Shown: positions 19,846-29,270, numbered from the stretch's first letter. The stretch is DNA of 64,000 nt from Erythrobacter longus (GCF_000715015.1 NZ_JMIW01000001.1:1-64000); one strand, 5' to 3'. Numbers and translations: made by a program. The notes: generated by a model not told the origin, from the sequence alone.

Positions 19846-20971
19846 GCAGCCCCCTTTCTGGATGTACTTCATCGGCTTTCTAGCTGTGCTGGGGCCATTG
19901 GTGACTTTGCATGAGCTGGGTCACTATCTCGTGGGCCGCTGGTTTGGTGTGAAGGCGGAGGCCTTTTCCGTTGGTTTTGGCTCGGAAATCGCCGGTTGGA
20001 CCGATAAGCAGGGCACGCGCTGGAAGCTGTCCTGGCTGCCGCTTGGCGGTTATGTTCAGTTCAAGGGCGATATGAACCCGGCGAGCATTCCGAACGCCGA
20101 TGCGCCGCTTGAAGGTCATGCCAATGACGGCAGTTTCCAGAATGCGTCATTGTGGAAGCGGGCTTTGATCGTTGCGGCTGGGCCTGTCACCAATTTGATT
20201 GTGGCCATTGCGATTTTTGCAGCGTTTTTCGCTATTTACGGCAATCCCACCATCGTTGGGGCCGACGATTCGCGCACTGTGGGCGAGTTTGCCGAAGGAT
20301 CGGTTGCCCGCGATGCAGGGATGCAGGTTGGCGATACGATCATCGAGGTGGACGGTGATACCGTCGCCGACTTTGAAGAAATCCGCGATCAGGTCCTGCT
20401 TTATCCTGATAAAGAAATGGTCTTCACCGTCCTTCGCGATGGCGATGAAATCGAAATCCCTCTCACCACTGCCCGGATCGAAGAGCCCGATGGATTTGGC
20501 AATGTCAGTGTCCTTGGCCAGATCGGCGTGCGGCCAGATGGCGGGCGGTATGAGTTTGAAGAGGTTGGTGTTCTTGGCGCGATCCCGCTCGCAGCGGAGC
20601 AGTGCTGGAAAATAACCGGCATGATGGTCACCGGCATAAAACAGATTTTGAGCGGAGAGCGTTCGATCAAGGAGCTTGGCGGGCCGTTAAAAATCGCGAA
20701 ATACTCGGGTGAGCAGATGAGCCTTGGCTTTTTGGCGTTTGTGAATTTTGCCGCGCTTATCTCGCTTAATTTGGCATTCATCAACTTCTTGCCAATCCCT
20801 GCGCTCGATGGCGGGCATCTGGCCTTTTACGCCGCTGAAGCGATCCGCCGTAAGCCGGTCGGGCCGCAAGCGACGGAGTGGGCATACCGCACCGGCATCG
20901 CGCTTGTGTTGTTGTTCATGGTCGTTGTGACCTGGAATGACATCACGGGATTGTTGCCAATCGGCAGCTAA
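19838..20971 (+). CDS. rseP: RIP zinc metalloprotease RseP
   Basis: This is a site-2 intramembrane protease that cleaves anti-sigma factors and leftover signal peptides. The 377-residue product starts LFEQPPFWMYF (TTG 19838, overlapping dxr by eight bases; ATG 19862 is the alternative). It has the zinc motif HELGH (residues 25-29), a central PDZ domain (SVARDAGMQVGDTIIEVDGD) and the second-metal motif NFLPIPALDGGH near the C-terminus, with four membrane segments. Its place before bamA is conserved in proteobacteria. Confidence 0.95.
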   Translation: MFEQPPFWMYFIGFLAVLGPLVTLHELGHYLVGRWFGVKAEAFSVGFGSEIAGWTDKQGTRWKLSWLPLGGYVQFKGDMNPASIPNADAPLEGHANDGSFQNASLWKRALIVAAGPVTNLIVAIAIFAAFFAIYGNPTIVGADDSRTVGEFAEGSVARDAGMQVGDTIIEVDGDTVADFEEIRDQVLLYPDKEMVFTVLRDGDEIEIPLTTARIEEPDGFGNVSVLGQIGVRPDGGRYEFEEVGVLGAIPLAAEQCWKITGMMVTGIKQILSGERSIKELGGPLKIAKYSGEQMSLGFLAFVNFAALISLNLAFINFLPIPALDGGHLAFYAAEAIRRKPVGPQATEWAYRTGIALVLLFMVVVTWNDITGLLPIGS

Positions 20972-20975
20972 TTTC

Positions 20976-20990
20976 CCCCGTGAAACGGGG
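20976..20990 (+). other. Short hairpin after rseP
   Basis: CCCCGT-GAA-ACGGGG forms a compact 6-bp stem just after the rseP stop. There is no T-run, so it is at most a weak attenuator between rseP and bamA. The rest of the 236-bp gap shows no gene. Confidence 0.35.
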
Positions 20991-21207
20991 TTGCTTCGTA
21001 GGTTTGCCGGGTTAGACGGGCGGCTTATCGAAGAAAGGGGGCGGGCAATCGTGTATTGCCCGGTCATAGTGCGCTTAGCCTGCTTGACCGCTGCGACCTG
21101 CATCGGGCACAGGCGAAAGCTGTTTAGAGAAGGTTTGGCCTGCAAGGGTGGACCAGTCGCGTTTCGGGCAGGCGCATTGAATACGGGTAGGACGGGATAT
21201 TTCATCC

Positions 21208-23976
21208 ATGATGTTTTGTGAGCAAGCAGGCGGTGGCCTTGCGTCTTTCAATAATGCTGGCAGCAAGAGTTCGGTCACCCGCTTTGGGTTGGCTCTGACA
21301 GGCGCGACCATGCTGGCAGGTGTGCCGGTTGGCGCGCTTGCCCAGGATAGCACTCCCGCTGCTCAGCCAGCACCGGCTCCGGCACCTGCTCCTTCTGCGA
21401 ACACGATCCGTTCGATCAATGTGGTCGGAGCGGAGCGCTTGGAGCCAACGACAATCCTTTCGTACATTCGTTTGCGGGTTGGTCAGGAATACACCTCTGC
21501 TGCTGCCGATGAGGCTCTCAAAGACCTTGGCGCAACAGAGCTGTTTGCCGATTTCTCGATCGTTAGCGAAAATGGCAATGTCGTTATTACCGTGGTCGAA
21601 AACCCGGTGATCAACCGCATCGTTCTTGAAGGCAATGAGCGCATCAAGAACGACAAGATCCTGCCGGAAATCCGACTTGCCCCGCGCCAGATATTTACCC
21701 GCTCTAAAGTGCGCGCAGACGTTGCGCGTATTATCGAGCTGTACAAGCGCCAAGGCCGTTTTGCCGCCACCGTTGAGCCGCAGGCGGTGTCTCTTCCGCA
21801 GAACCGCGTTGATATCGTATTTGAGATCACCGAGGGGCCCAAATCCAAGGTTCGTCAGATCAACATCATCGGGAACGAGAAGTTCTCCGATAGCGAGCTG
21901 CGCAGCGAAATGGTGACGAAGCAATCGCGCTTCTTCCGTTTCTTCAGCTCCAACACCAGCTACGACCCTGATCGCCTCGCGTTTGACCAACAAAAGCTGC
22001 GCCAATTCTATCTGACTGAAGGCTATGCCGATTTCCGCGTCGTGTCGGCTGTGGCTGAGCTTACGCCAGATCAGCAGGACTTCATCATCACCTATGTGGT
22101 TGAAGAGGGCGAGCGCTACACCTTCGGCGAAGTCGAAGTGGACAGCCAGCTGCGCGATTTCGACAGCGATGCGCTTGCATCGGGTCTCGGCATTCAGACC
22201 GGCAGTTTTTACGATGCGAAATCGGTTGAGGATACGGTCGAATCGCTGACCGAGCTTGCAGGCCGCTTTGGCTACGCATTTGCTGACGTGCAGCCGCGCT
22301 TTAACCGCAATCCCGAAGATTTGACGATGGATATTACCTTTATCCTGCGTCAGGCGCCGCGTGTGTATGTCGAGCGTGTCGATGTGAACGGCAACACGCT
22401 GAGCCAGGACAAGGTTATCCGCCGCGAATTCCGCTTGTCGGAAGGCGATGCGTTTAACTCGCTTGGTGTTCAGCGGACCACTGCGCGGATCAACTCGCTT
22501 GGATATTTCCAGGAAAACTTCGAAGTGAGCCAGGTCGAAGGCTCTGCGCCTGACCGGATCGTGCTTGAGGCCAATGTCGAAGAACAGCCTACGGGCGAAC
22601 TTCAATTCTCAGCTGGCTTCTCCTCGATTGAGCGGTTCATTCTCGCAGGCTCCATCCGCCAGCGGAACTTCCGTGGCCGGGGCCAGACTGTTGGTCTGTC
22701 GCTGAACTTCTCGCAGTTTTCGCGTTCGGCACAGCTAAGCTTTACCGAGCCATATCTGTTCGACCGCAACATCTCGGCAGGCGCAGACATTTACCGCCGT
22801 GATTTCAACAGCTTTAACCGGTTCGACGGCAATCGTAACAACACGTTTGAACAGTCCACCACAGGCGGCGCGTTCCGTGCAGGTGTGCCTTTGACCGAAT
22901 TCATGTCTCTCGTCGGCAGCTATACGCTGAACTACGACGAGGTGAGCCTGGATGAAGGCGTCTTCTTCACCGACAACAATAATGACGGTATTCTCGGAAA
23001 CAGCCCGGATGACTTTTGTGATCCGTCACGCGCCGGCCGTTTCCTTTGCGACCAACTTGGTAATCGCCTCAGCTCGATCGTCGGCGTTAGCGTCAATTAT
23101 AACACTTTGAATTCAGGCTTCCGTCCAACAGCAGGGCGGCAAGTGTCGCTCAGCACGGAATTTGCAGGACTTGGCGGTGATGTTCGCTACCTGCGTTTCC
23201 GTGGTCAGGGGCGTCAGTTCTGGAACCTGTTCAACACCGGATTTATCTTCTCGCTCTCGCTTGAAGGCGGGGCGGTTATTCCTTTGCGAGAGCGCGAAGG
23301 TATTGGAGTTGATGATGTGTTCCTCACCGACCGGTTCTTCCTCGGTGAGCCACAGTTTCGCGGCTTTGACATTCGCGGTGTAGGGCCGCGTGTGCTGCGT
23401 CAGGCCGCCCTTCCAAATCCCGATGTGAGCTCGTTGGCTTTGCTCGACGATGACGGCAATGTTCTCTTCAATCAGGAACGGCGCCAACAGCGTGATGACG
23501 CGCTTGGCGGCCGTTATTACTACCTTGGCCGCGCCGAAATTGAGATCCCGCTGGGCTCAGGCGCACGAGAGTTGGGCCTTCGTCCGTCAGTTTGGGTTGA
23601 TGTGGGCGCGCTTTGGGGGCTTGAAACACCCGTACTGGATAGCACCGCAGTATTCGCAGAGCGTATTGAGACGCCGATCCTTGATGATAATGGTAACCCT
23701 ACATTTGATGGCAACGGCAATCCAATCGTATCGGTCAACTTCATTGATACTCTCAATCCAATCGCGTCTGATGGCGTGACGCCAAACGCGGTTAGCTCAA
23801 ACAATGTTCGCGAGATTTTCGTTGGAGACTCTTCCAGCCCTCGCATAACCGCAGGGATCGGTGTGAACTGGAATTCACCCTTTGGCCCCTTCCGTATCGA
23901 CTTCGCCCAAACGATCCGCAAGGTCGAAGGCGACGACGATCAAGTACTCACGTTTAACGTAGGAACACAATTCTAA
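21208..23976 (+). CDS. bamA: Outer membrane assembly factor BamA
   Basis: This is the central barrel of the BAM complex that folds and inserts outer-membrane proteins. The 922-residue product has an extended signal peptide ending near ALAQD (residue 46), a Pro/Ala linker (PAPAPAPAP), five POTRA domains (about 66-430) and a C-terminal 16-strand barrel whose loop-6 motif is FRGFDIRGVGPR. Acidic inserts in barrel loops, such as DNNNDG and DGNGNP, look calcium-binding-like. Its stop overlaps the ompH start (TAATG). The giant barrel protein at 57240 would need this machine. Confidence 0.97.
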   Translation: MMFCEQAGGGLASFNNAGSKSSVTRFGLALTGATMLAGVPVGALAQDSTPAAQPAPAPAPAPSANTIRSINVVGAERLEPTTILSYIRLRVGQEYTSAAADEALKDLGATELFADFSIVSENGNVVITVVENPVINRIVLEGNERIKNDKILPEIRLAPRQIFTRSKVRADVARIIELYKRQGRFAATVEPQAVSLPQNRVDIVFEITEGPKSKVRQINIIGNEKFSDSELRSEMVTKQSRFFRFFSSNTSYDPDRLAFDQQKLRQFYLTEGYADFRVVSAVAELTPDQQDFIITYVVEEGERYTFGEVEVDSQLRDFDSDALASGLGIQTGSFYDAKSVEDTVESLTELAGRFGYAFADVQPRFNRNPEDLTMDITFILRQAPRVYVERVDVNGNTLSQDKVIRREFRLSEGDAFNSLGVQRTTARINSLGYFQENFEVSQVEGSAPDRIVLEANVEEQPTGELQFSAGFSSIERFILAGSIRQRNFRGRGQTVGLSLNFSQFSRSAQLSFTEPYLFDRNISAGADIYRRDFNSFNRFDGNRNNTFEQSTTGGAFRAGVPLTEFMSLVGSYTLNYDEVSLDEGVFFTDNNNDGILGNSPDDFCDPSRAGRFLCDQLGNRLSSIVGVSVNYNTLNSGFRPTAGRQVSLSTEFAGLGGDVRYLRFRGQGRQFWNLFNTGFIFSLSLEGGAVIPLREREGIGVDDVFLTDRFFLGEPQFRGFDIRGVGPRVLRQAALPNPDVSSLALLDDDGNVLFNQERRQQRDDALGGRYYYLGRAEIEIPLGSGARELGLRPSVWVDVGALWGLETPVLDSTAVFAERIETPILDDNGNPTFDGNGNPIVSVNFIDTLNPIASDGVTPNAVSSNNVREIFVGDSSSPRITAGIGVNWNSPFGPFRIDFAQTIRKVEGDDDQVLTFNVGTQF

Positions 23977-24671
23977 TGACCCGTTTCACCACGACACTGC
24001 GCGCGGCCGCTCTTGCCGCTTGCGCTACTTTCGCTGCTGCTACGCCAGCAACTGCTCAAGTCGAAGGCCGTCTCGCGACCGCTGATGTCAGCCGCGCGAT
24101 CATTGGTTCAACTGCGCTTCAGACCGCATACAACCAGATCGGCACGACCTATTCAGCTCAAATCCAGCAGCGCACTGCAAAACAGCAGGAGCTCACAACG
24201 CTGCTTCAGCCGTTTGACGCCAACGGCAACGGTCAGCTTGATGATGCTGAGGTGCCAGCCGTCCAGGGCGCGTCGAATTTTGCGCAAATTCAGACGCTCG
24301 AACAGGAAGTCGCAGCACTCACCGGTCAGGTGAACGGCGCGCGTATCTTTGCTGTTGAGCAGATTTTGGCTCAGTATCCAGCGGCTCTTACAGACGTTAC
24401 AACTCAGCAGCGGATCGTGCTTGTTGTACAGCCTGACACTCTCCAATTTGCAGCGGAAGGCGCTGATATTACTCAGCTTGTCACAAGCGCGCTGAACACA
24501 CGTGTGCCGTCTGTTCAGATCGTTCCACCCGCAGATTGGCGTCCTCAGCGTCAGTCAGCGCAGATCTTCCAGGAAATTCAGCAAACGCTTCTCACAGCTC
24601 AGTTTATTCAGCAGCAGCAAGCCGCACAGCAGCAGCAACAGCAGCCAGCTGCAGCGCCTTCGGGCCGCTAA
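23976..24671 (+). CDS. OmpH/Skp-like periplasmic chaperone with EF-hand loop
   Basis: This OmpH-family protein (231 aa) has a signal peptide cleaved near ATAQ (residue 28), the family opening RLATADVSRAIIGSTALQTAY, a helical arm region and a Gln-rich tail (QQQQAAQQQQQQ). Skp chaperones carry unfolded outer-membrane proteins to BamA. Inserted at residues 81-92 is a perfect 12-residue EF-hand loop (DANGNGQLDDAE), not part of ordinary Skp. The gene is translationally coupled to bamA. Confidence 0.85.
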   Translation: MTRFTTTLRAAALAACATFAAATPATAQVEGRLATADVSRAIIGSTALQTAYNQIGTTYSAQIQQRTAKQQELTTLLQPFDANGNGQLDDAEVPAVQGASNFAQIQTLEQEVAALTGQVNGARIFAVEQILAQYPAALTDVTTQQRIVLVVQPDTLQFAAEGADITQLVTSALNTRVPSVQIVPPADWRPQRQSAQIFQEIQQTLLTAQFIQQQQAAQQQQQQPAAAPSGR

Positions 24672-24698
24672 GCCGCGCGAAAAAGCAGGGGGCAGAGT

Positions 24699-25178
24699 AT
24701 GAGCGAAGACCAGAGTACGTCGCAGCCGATCACCGACTATGACATTCACAAAATCCTCAAGGCTCTGCCGCACCGCTATCCGCTTTTGTTGGTGGATCGG
24801 GTGCGCGAAATTCATCTGAATGAGCGCATCCACGCGGTGAAGGCCGTGAGCATGAATGAGGAGTTCTTCCAGGGGCATTTCCCCGGCGCTCCCATCATGC
24901 CCGGCGTGCTTCAGATCGAGGCCTTGGCGCAAGCGGCGGCAATCCTTGGAATTGAAACGCTTGGTCTTTCCGGGACTGGCAAGCTTGTGATCTTCATGGG
25001 TATTGACGGGGCGAAATTCCGCGCCCCTGTGACGCCGGGCTGTCTCCTCGACCTTGAGGTTGAATTTCTTCAACAGCGCCGCACTATCTACAAGTTCAAG
25101 GGCAAGGCCAGTGTGGAGGGCAAAACGACGTGTGAATGCGAATTCACCGCGATGATTGCTGACCCGCCAAAAGACTAA
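24699..25178 (+). CDS. fabZ: 3-hydroxyacyl-[ACP] dehydratase FabZ
   Basis: This enzyme dehydrates 3-hydroxyacyl-ACP to trans-2-enoyl-ACP in fatty-acid elongation. The 159-residue hot-dog-fold protein has [13 protein letters not shown], the catalytic His60 in [12 protein letters not shown] and Glu74 in QIEALAQ. It starts 27 bases after ompH with GGGG-rich sequence upstream, in the conserved bamA-ompH-fabZ order. lpxD, lpxA and lpxB, usual neighbours in other proteobacteria, are not here. Confidence 0.97.
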   Translation: MSEDQSTSQPITDYDIHKILKALPHRYPLLLVDRVREIHLNERIHAVKAVSMNEEFFQGHFPGAPIMPGVLQIEALAQAAAILGIETLGLSGTGKLVIFMGIDGAKFRAPVTPGCLLDLEVEFLQQRRTIYKFKGKASVEGKTTCECEFTAMIADPPKD

Positions 25179-25289
25179 GCGTACATCTTCGCCTCTTGCA
25201 ATTTTCGGGGGCGGCGTTATGTGCGCCGCTTCTTCCAGTTTTATAGCTCCTCCGGTCGGTACCGGCGAACGCTCACAAGGATAAAGACG

Positions 25290-25514
25290 ATGAAAGCCGA
25301 AGGGCACCCACAATATCACATGATCACGGTCAAAATGACCGATGGCACCGAATTTCAAACGCGCTCCACCTGGGGCAGCGAAGGCGAGACGCTCGCACTT
25401 GAAATTGACCCGACAAGTCACCCGGCTTGGACCGGCGGCAACCGTCAAATTCAAGAAGGTGGCCGTGTGGCTGCGTTCAACAAGCGTTTTGGCGGCCTTA
25501 CTCTCAAGAAGTAA
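25290..25514 (+). CDS. rpmE: 50S ribosomal protein L31
   Basis: This 74-residue protein opens [22 protein letters not shown] and ends [12 protein letters not shown]. It lacks the Cys residues of the zinc-binding form, so it is the zinc-independent alphaproteobacterial type. AAGGA lies about eight bases before the ATG; the frame is open further upstream but those residues do not belong to L31. A terminator follows. Confidence 0.95.
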   Translation: MKAEGHPQYHMITVKMTDGTEFQTRSTWGSEGETLALEIDPTSHPAWTGGNRQIQEGGRVAAFNKRFGGLTLKK

Positions 25515-25538
25515 GCGGCTTCCGATCTGAAACGAAAG

Positions 25539-25571
25539 AGGGCGGTCCTGTCGGGGCCGCCCTTTCTTTTT
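25539..25571 (+). terminator. Rho-independent terminator after rpmE
   Basis: The arms AGGGCGG (25539-25545) and CCGCCCT (25557-25563) are followed by TTTCTTTTT, 24 bases after the rpmE stop. Confidence 0.85.
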
Positions 25572-25606
25572 GGCGGTTCGGCTCACGCCGGTGTAAGCGT
25601 TCAGCG

Positions 25607-25933
25607 ATGAACGCATGGATATTTCTGAGCCTTGCCATTGCCTTCGAGGTGACCGGCACCTTTTTCCTCAAGCTCTCATCGGGTTTTGAAAAATGGCAAT
25701 GGGGCGTGGCCTCGCTTGCCGCCTATTCGCTCAGCTTCTGGATGCTTGCACCTGCGGTAAAGGTAATCCCGGTTGGGATTGCCTATGCAATTTGGTCAGG
25801 CTGCGGGATTGTCGCGATCAGTATGATCGGCCTGTTCGCCTTTGATGAACGGCTAAGCGCGCTGCAATTTGGCTTTATCGCGATGATCTTGATCGGGGCA
25901 GTAGGACTAAACCTGAGCGTTCAGCATGGGTAG
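25607..25933 (+). CDS. Small multidrug resistance (SMR/EmrE-type) transporter
   Basis: This four-helix inner-membrane exporter (108 aa) has the essential Glu14 in the first helix (LSLAIAFEVTGTFFLKLS), which binds proton and cationic drug alternately in SMR proteins, and the conserved YAIWSGCGIVAISMIG. Length is exactly that of the family. It could export quaternary ammonium compounds or guanidinium; substrate cannot be told. It stands alone between the rpmE terminator and a convergent gene. Confidence 0.9.
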   Translation: MNAWIFLSLAIAFEVTGTFFLKLSSGFEKWQWGVASLAAYSLSFWMLAPAVKVIPVGIAYAIWSGCGIVAISMIGLFAFDERLSALQFGFIAMILIGAVGLNLSVQHG

Positions 25934-25939
25934 GACGGC

Positions 25940-26332
25940 TTACATGCAAGCGTAGTCAACAAGCGTTGCAGATGCCGGTTTGGTCAGTTTACCGTTGTCG
26001 CTGGCCCATTCGATTTCATATCCATAAAGGCAGGGGATCCCCGGATACTCGCGCTCTGCATTCTTTGCCTCAGCATCGAGATTGAATTTATGCGTTTCGA
26101 GCCATTCAATTAGCTCGGCCTCGCCGGTGCCCACTGGGAATGCCTGCGCGAAATGGTCGATCTGAAGCTTGTCGGGCCACGAAAAATCGCGAAGGACTTC
26201 TGGGGGACGTTCGCTTCTTGCAGCAGCTATGCCGAGCATGATCGGCTGCCATGCAATTGCCACCAGAGCGCTGAGCACCAGAACTGCGGCAAGTGCCCAT
26301 TTACGCCATCCTTTCAACACATGCTCTTTCAC
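25940..26332 (-). CDS. Hypothetical protein with N-terminal membrane helix
   Basis: Not recognised. From GTG 26332, which overlaps the upstream oxygenase stop as GTGA, the product is 130 residues: one membrane helix (WALAAVLVLSALVAIAW, about 12-28) and a mostly acidic periplasmic part with two Cys (PGIPCLYGYE and YACM at the C-terminus) that could form a disulphide. GGGAAAGGGA precedes the start. Coupling suggests shared expression with the oxygenase, but no functional link is visible. Confidence 0.6.
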   Translation of the reverse strand: MKEHVLKGWRKWALAAVLVLSALVAIAWQPIMLGIAAARSERPPEVLRDFSWPDKLQIDHFAQAFPVGTGEAELIEWLETHKFNLDAEAKNAEREYPGIPCLYGYEIEWASDNGKLTKPASATLVDYACM

Positions 26333-26964
26333 CACGGCCACTCCCTTTCCCGGTACCATTTGGTGATGACGTATTTCACGCCTTTGCGCACCTTCATTCC
26401 ATGGTGAAGCGTGTTGGGGTTTAGCTCTCCGTCGGGGCGTTTGTTGTTCCAGCATAGGAGCTTTCCAACTTCGGGCTGAAAGGTCTTGCCCACGACTTTG
26501 AACCGAGTTGCGCCGCCGGCTTCGACCTTGTTCAAATAGATCATAAAGGTCCATGTGCGCTGGCCAGAATCGCTGCAGAATTTCTTGAAATCCGCTGTGC
26601 CCGGAGTGAAATAGTCGGTGTGCGGTTTGAACTCCTGTCCCACGTCATAGCGTTGCCCCTGAACCGGCTCACCCAACGAAGGGTCAATGCCGTTGAGATC
26701 ATGCAAAAGCGCGTCGAGCTTCTGCACAACCGGGTCCTTTCGCGCGAGGTCGCAGGTTTCGCTGGTGCGAAAGTAATCATCGCCATTGGGGTCCGCGATC
26801 GTGCTGGGCCGCCGGTCATGATCGATCATCGCCATCAATTGCTGGCAATGGTCAGGGGTGAGGAAATCTCGTGCTTGAAAAAGCTCAATCGCGGGGTGGG
26901 GAATGCGCTGGATACCCTCGCGCCGCACAAGCTTGTCCAGTACAGAATCGGTCAGCACACCCAT
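26329..26964 (-). CDS. Prolyl 4-hydroxylase-like 2OG-Fe(II) oxygenase
   Basis: The 211-residue product is a 2-oxoglutarate- and Fe(II)-dependent dioxygenase of the P4H-alpha-like type. Iron ligands are HTD (in FKPHTDYF) and the distal His in LHHGMKV; the 2-oxoglutarate-binding Lys is in KYVITKWYRE. GQRYDVGQEF and TFMIYLNKVEAGGATRF are family hallmarks. Bacterial homologues hydroxylate proline in proteins such as EF-Tu; the substrate here is unknown. It is transcribed with the small membrane protein downstream. Confidence 0.88.
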   Translation of the reverse strand: MGVLTDSVLDKLVRREGIQRIPHPAIELFQARDFLTPDHCQQLMAMIDHDRRPSTIADPNGDDYFRTSETCDLARKDPVVQKLDALLHDLNGIDPSLGEPVQGQRYDVGQEFKPHTDYFTPGTADFKKFCSDSGQRTWTFMIYLNKVEAGGATRFKVVGKTFQPEVGKLLCWNNKRPDGELNPNTLHHGMKVRKGVKYVITKWYREREWPW

Positions 26965-27197
26965 GCTTTCGCATTGTTAAGTGGATGACTGTTCAAGGCA
27001 AGCTTTCTTGCCGACGTAACATTATTGCGCAAAGTGCGATTGATGGCAGTTTTCGCTTCCAATGCTGGCGACATTGTGCAATTGGCTCGCGCCCGCACAC
27101 AGCGGTCTTGACCTTGGCAGTTCTTCGAGCAATGGCGCGCAACGCAGCGCGACTTGGCAAAGGACCAACATGGTCACCCAAAGGAAGCGGGGCATGT

Positions 27198-27275
27198 GGC
27201 GATCGTAGCTCAGTTGGTTAGAGCGCCGGTTTGTGGTACCGGAGGTCGGGGGTTCGAGACCCCTCGATCGCCCCA
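27198..27275 (+). tRNA. tRNA-His (anticodon GTG)
   Basis: The cloverleaf folds fully: acceptor GCGATCG/CGATCGC, D-arm AGCTCAGTTGGTTAGAGC, anticodon stem CCGGT/ACCGG with loop TTGTGGT (GTG at 27233-27235), and T-arm GGGGG-TTCGAGA-CCCCT. An extra G(-1) at 27198 faces discriminator C73 (27272), the histidine identity pair, and CCA is encoded. It is a single tRNA with no partner. Confidence 0.97.
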
Positions 27276-27360
27276 TTTTCCCCCTTTGGACTGCCCCTTT
27301 TCAAGGGCTTGGTTAAGCCGCGCGCGAAATATGCGCCGATGACGCCGGGGGCCCTGATTT

Positions 27361-28395
27361 ATGACTGCTTTTTGGACCGAAGCCGATTTTGATGACCATG
27401 AATTCGTGCACTTTGTGCGCGATCATGCATCGGGTCTCACAGCGATTATTGCGGTCCACTCGACCCATTTGGGTCCAGGAGCGGGCGGTACGCGCTTTTG
27501 GCATTACCCAAACCCCAAAGACGGTCTTCGCGATGCGCTGCGTTTGTCGCGCGGCATGAGCTACAAGAACGCAATGGCGGGCCTTCCTGCTGGCGGTGGC
27601 AAGGCTGTGCTGCTCGCAGATGAAGCGCGCACCAAGACGCCTGAAATGTTGGCGGCGTTTGCCCGCGCTGTCGAAGGGCTTGGCGGGCGCTATATCACTG
27701 CGCAGGACGTTGGGATGTCGCAGGACGATATGGTCGCTCTAAAAGCGAACACCGACCATGTCGCAGGCCTTCCGGGGCAGGGCGGTGATCCGGGGCCGTA
27801 TACGGCGCGCGGTGTGTTTCTGGGAGTGAAAGCGGCGGCTCAGCGCGCTCTGGGCGCGGGCGACATGCGCGGCGTGCGCGTCGCCATTCAAGGCCTGGGC
27901 AGCGTTGGCGGAGGTCTTGCGCGTTACCTGGCTGCTGAGGGGGCCGAACTGACCCTTGCTGACATCAATCGGGACCGTGCCACCGCGATGGCAGAGGAAT
28001 TGGGCGGCACCGCCGTTTCCGCTGACCAAATACTCGCAGCCGAAGCCGATATTATCAGCCCCAATGCTTTGGGCGCGATCATAACTGAACAATCAATCGA
28101 CGCGCTCAAGGCCAAAGTGGTCGCTGGCGGAGCCAACAACCAACTCGCAACCGGCAGCGAAGGCGCAATGCTGAGGGATCGCGGCATTTTGTACGCGCCC
28201 GATTATGTGATCAATGCAGGCGGGATCATCAATGTCCTGCGCCATGTCGATAATGCCGATGACGATGAAATCAACGCGCGCATTGATCGTATTCCAGGTC
28301 GTCTTTCCCAAGTTTGGGACGAAAGCGATACTTCAGGCCAATCACCGGATGTCGTCGCTGATCGCATGGCTCAGGAACTTATTGGCCGCGCATAA
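27361..28395 (+). CDS. Leucine/valine-type amino acid dehydrogenase
   Basis: This Glu/Leu/Phe/Val dehydrogenase (344 aa) reversibly deaminates a branched-chain amino acid with NAD+. It contains LGPGAGGTRFWHY, the substrate and catalytic lysines Lys69 and Lys81 (SYKNAMAGLPAGGGKAVLL), the Rossmann loop IQGLGSVGGGLARYL and NPxALG-type SPNALGAIIT. Leucine is the most likely substrate from the LPxGGGK context, but valine or phenylalanine cannot be excluded. It lies 85 bases after tRNA-His; ccm genes follow. Confidence 0.9.
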   Translation: MTAFWTEADFDDHEFVHFVRDHASGLTAIIAVHSTHLGPGAGGTRFWHYPNPKDGLRDALRLSRGMSYKNAMAGLPAGGGKAVLLADEARTKTPEMLAAFARAVEGLGGRYITAQDVGMSQDDMVALKANTDHVAGLPGQGGDPGPYTARGVFLGVKAAAQRALGAGDMRGVRVAIQGLGSVGGGLARYLAAEGAELTLADINRDRATAMAEELGGTAVSADQILAAEADIISPNALGAIITEQSIDALKAKVVAGGANNQLATGSEGAMLRDRGILYAPDYVINAGGIINVLRHVDNADDDEINARIDRIPGRLSQVWDESDTSGQSPDVVADRMAQELIGRA

Positions 28396-28481
28396 GTACA
28401 TTTGCGAGTGCTGTTGCAAAGTTTGCGCTCTTGCTAGGTCCGCTGAGCGCTCTATGACGGGTCGCAAGAGGTATATGTCCG

Positions 28482-29270
28482 TTGCATATTTACGCGAACC
28501 CTAAGCGATTTTTGTCGCTCGCAAGCTGGATGACACCGCTCCTGTTTTGGGGCGGGTTGGTGATGGTTGTTGGATCTATCGCATGGGGCCTGTTGGTTGT
28601 CCCACCTGACCGCTTGATGGGCGAAACCGTCCGCATTCTGTTTATCCACGTGCCAGCAGCATGGCTTGGCATGGGCGGATGGACCGGGATTGCGATTTCC
28701 TCTGCTGCACTTTTGATATGGAAGCACCCGCTCGCAGGCCTTTCTGCGCGCGCAATTGCGGTGCCTGGCATGGTGTTTACCGGCATTTGTCTGGCCACCG
28801 GCTCCATCTGGGGACGGCCCACTTGGGGCACTTGGTGGGAATGGGACGGACGCCTGACCAGCATGTTGGTGCTTCTGTTCCTTTACGGCGGCTACATCGC
28901 GCTGGCTCAGGCAACCGCGCGCGAAGGCGGATCGCCCAAAATCCCTGCGATTCTCGGCATTGTGGGCGCGATTATTGTGCCGATCATCAATCGTTCAGTC
29001 GTGTGGTGGAATTCTCTTCACCAACCGCCAAGCCTTACAGCTGGCAAGAGCGCGATTGATCCAGAGTATTTGTGGCCACTTCTCATTTCTACCCTGGGCT
29101 TTTCGCTTTTGTTCGGAGCCATTGTGCTGATGCGCATGCGGGCTTTGATCGCAGAGCAGCAGGTTGAGGCGCGCCTGCGTCGGCGGGCGCTTGATGAAGA
29201 TGTGGCGCCCGATAATGTGGCGCCCGATAATGTGACAGGCGTCACACCGTCCGGAATGGAGACCGCGTAA
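28482..29270 (+). CDS. ccmC: Haem exporter/handling protein CcmC
   Basis: CcmC loads haem onto CcmE in System I cytochrome c maturation. The 262-residue product has six membrane segments and the tryptophan-rich motif WGRPTWGTWWEWDGRLTS between two periplasmic His residues (HVPAAW and HQPPS). The start is TTG 28482 with AAGAGG upstream, giving MHIYANPKRF as in relatives. The C-terminus carries a 15-bp tandem repeat encoding DNVAP units. ccmA and ccmB are missing from this cluster. Confidence 0.93.
   Translation: MHIYANPKRFLSLASWMTPLLFWGGLVMVVGSIAWGLLVVPPDRLMGETVRILFIHVPAAWLGMGGWTGIAISSAALLIWKHPLAGLSARAIAVPGMVFTGICLATGSIWGRPTWGTWWEWDGRLTSMLVLLFLYGGYIALAQATAREGGSPKIPAILGIVGAIIVPIINRSVVWWNSLHQPPSLTAGKSAIDPEYLWPLLISTLGFSLLFGAIVLMRMRALIAEQQVEARLRRRALDEDVAPDNVAPDNVTGVTPSGMETA
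29201..29230 (+). repeat. 2 x 15-bp tandem repeat in ccmC tail
   Basis: TGTGGCGCCCGATAA is repeated exactly at 29201-29215 and 29216-29230, adding VAPDN units to the cytoplasmic end of CcmC. It stays in frame and is a likely length-variable site. Confidence 0.85.

Noticed and set aside
21202..22605. 467-codon open frame antisense to bamA
   Set aside because: Same shadow effect under a well-identified gene, without ribosome site or motif.
24555..25616. 353-codon antisense frame across ompH, fabZ and rpmE
   Set aside because: It crosses three unrelated sense genes and a terminator, which no real gene would do.
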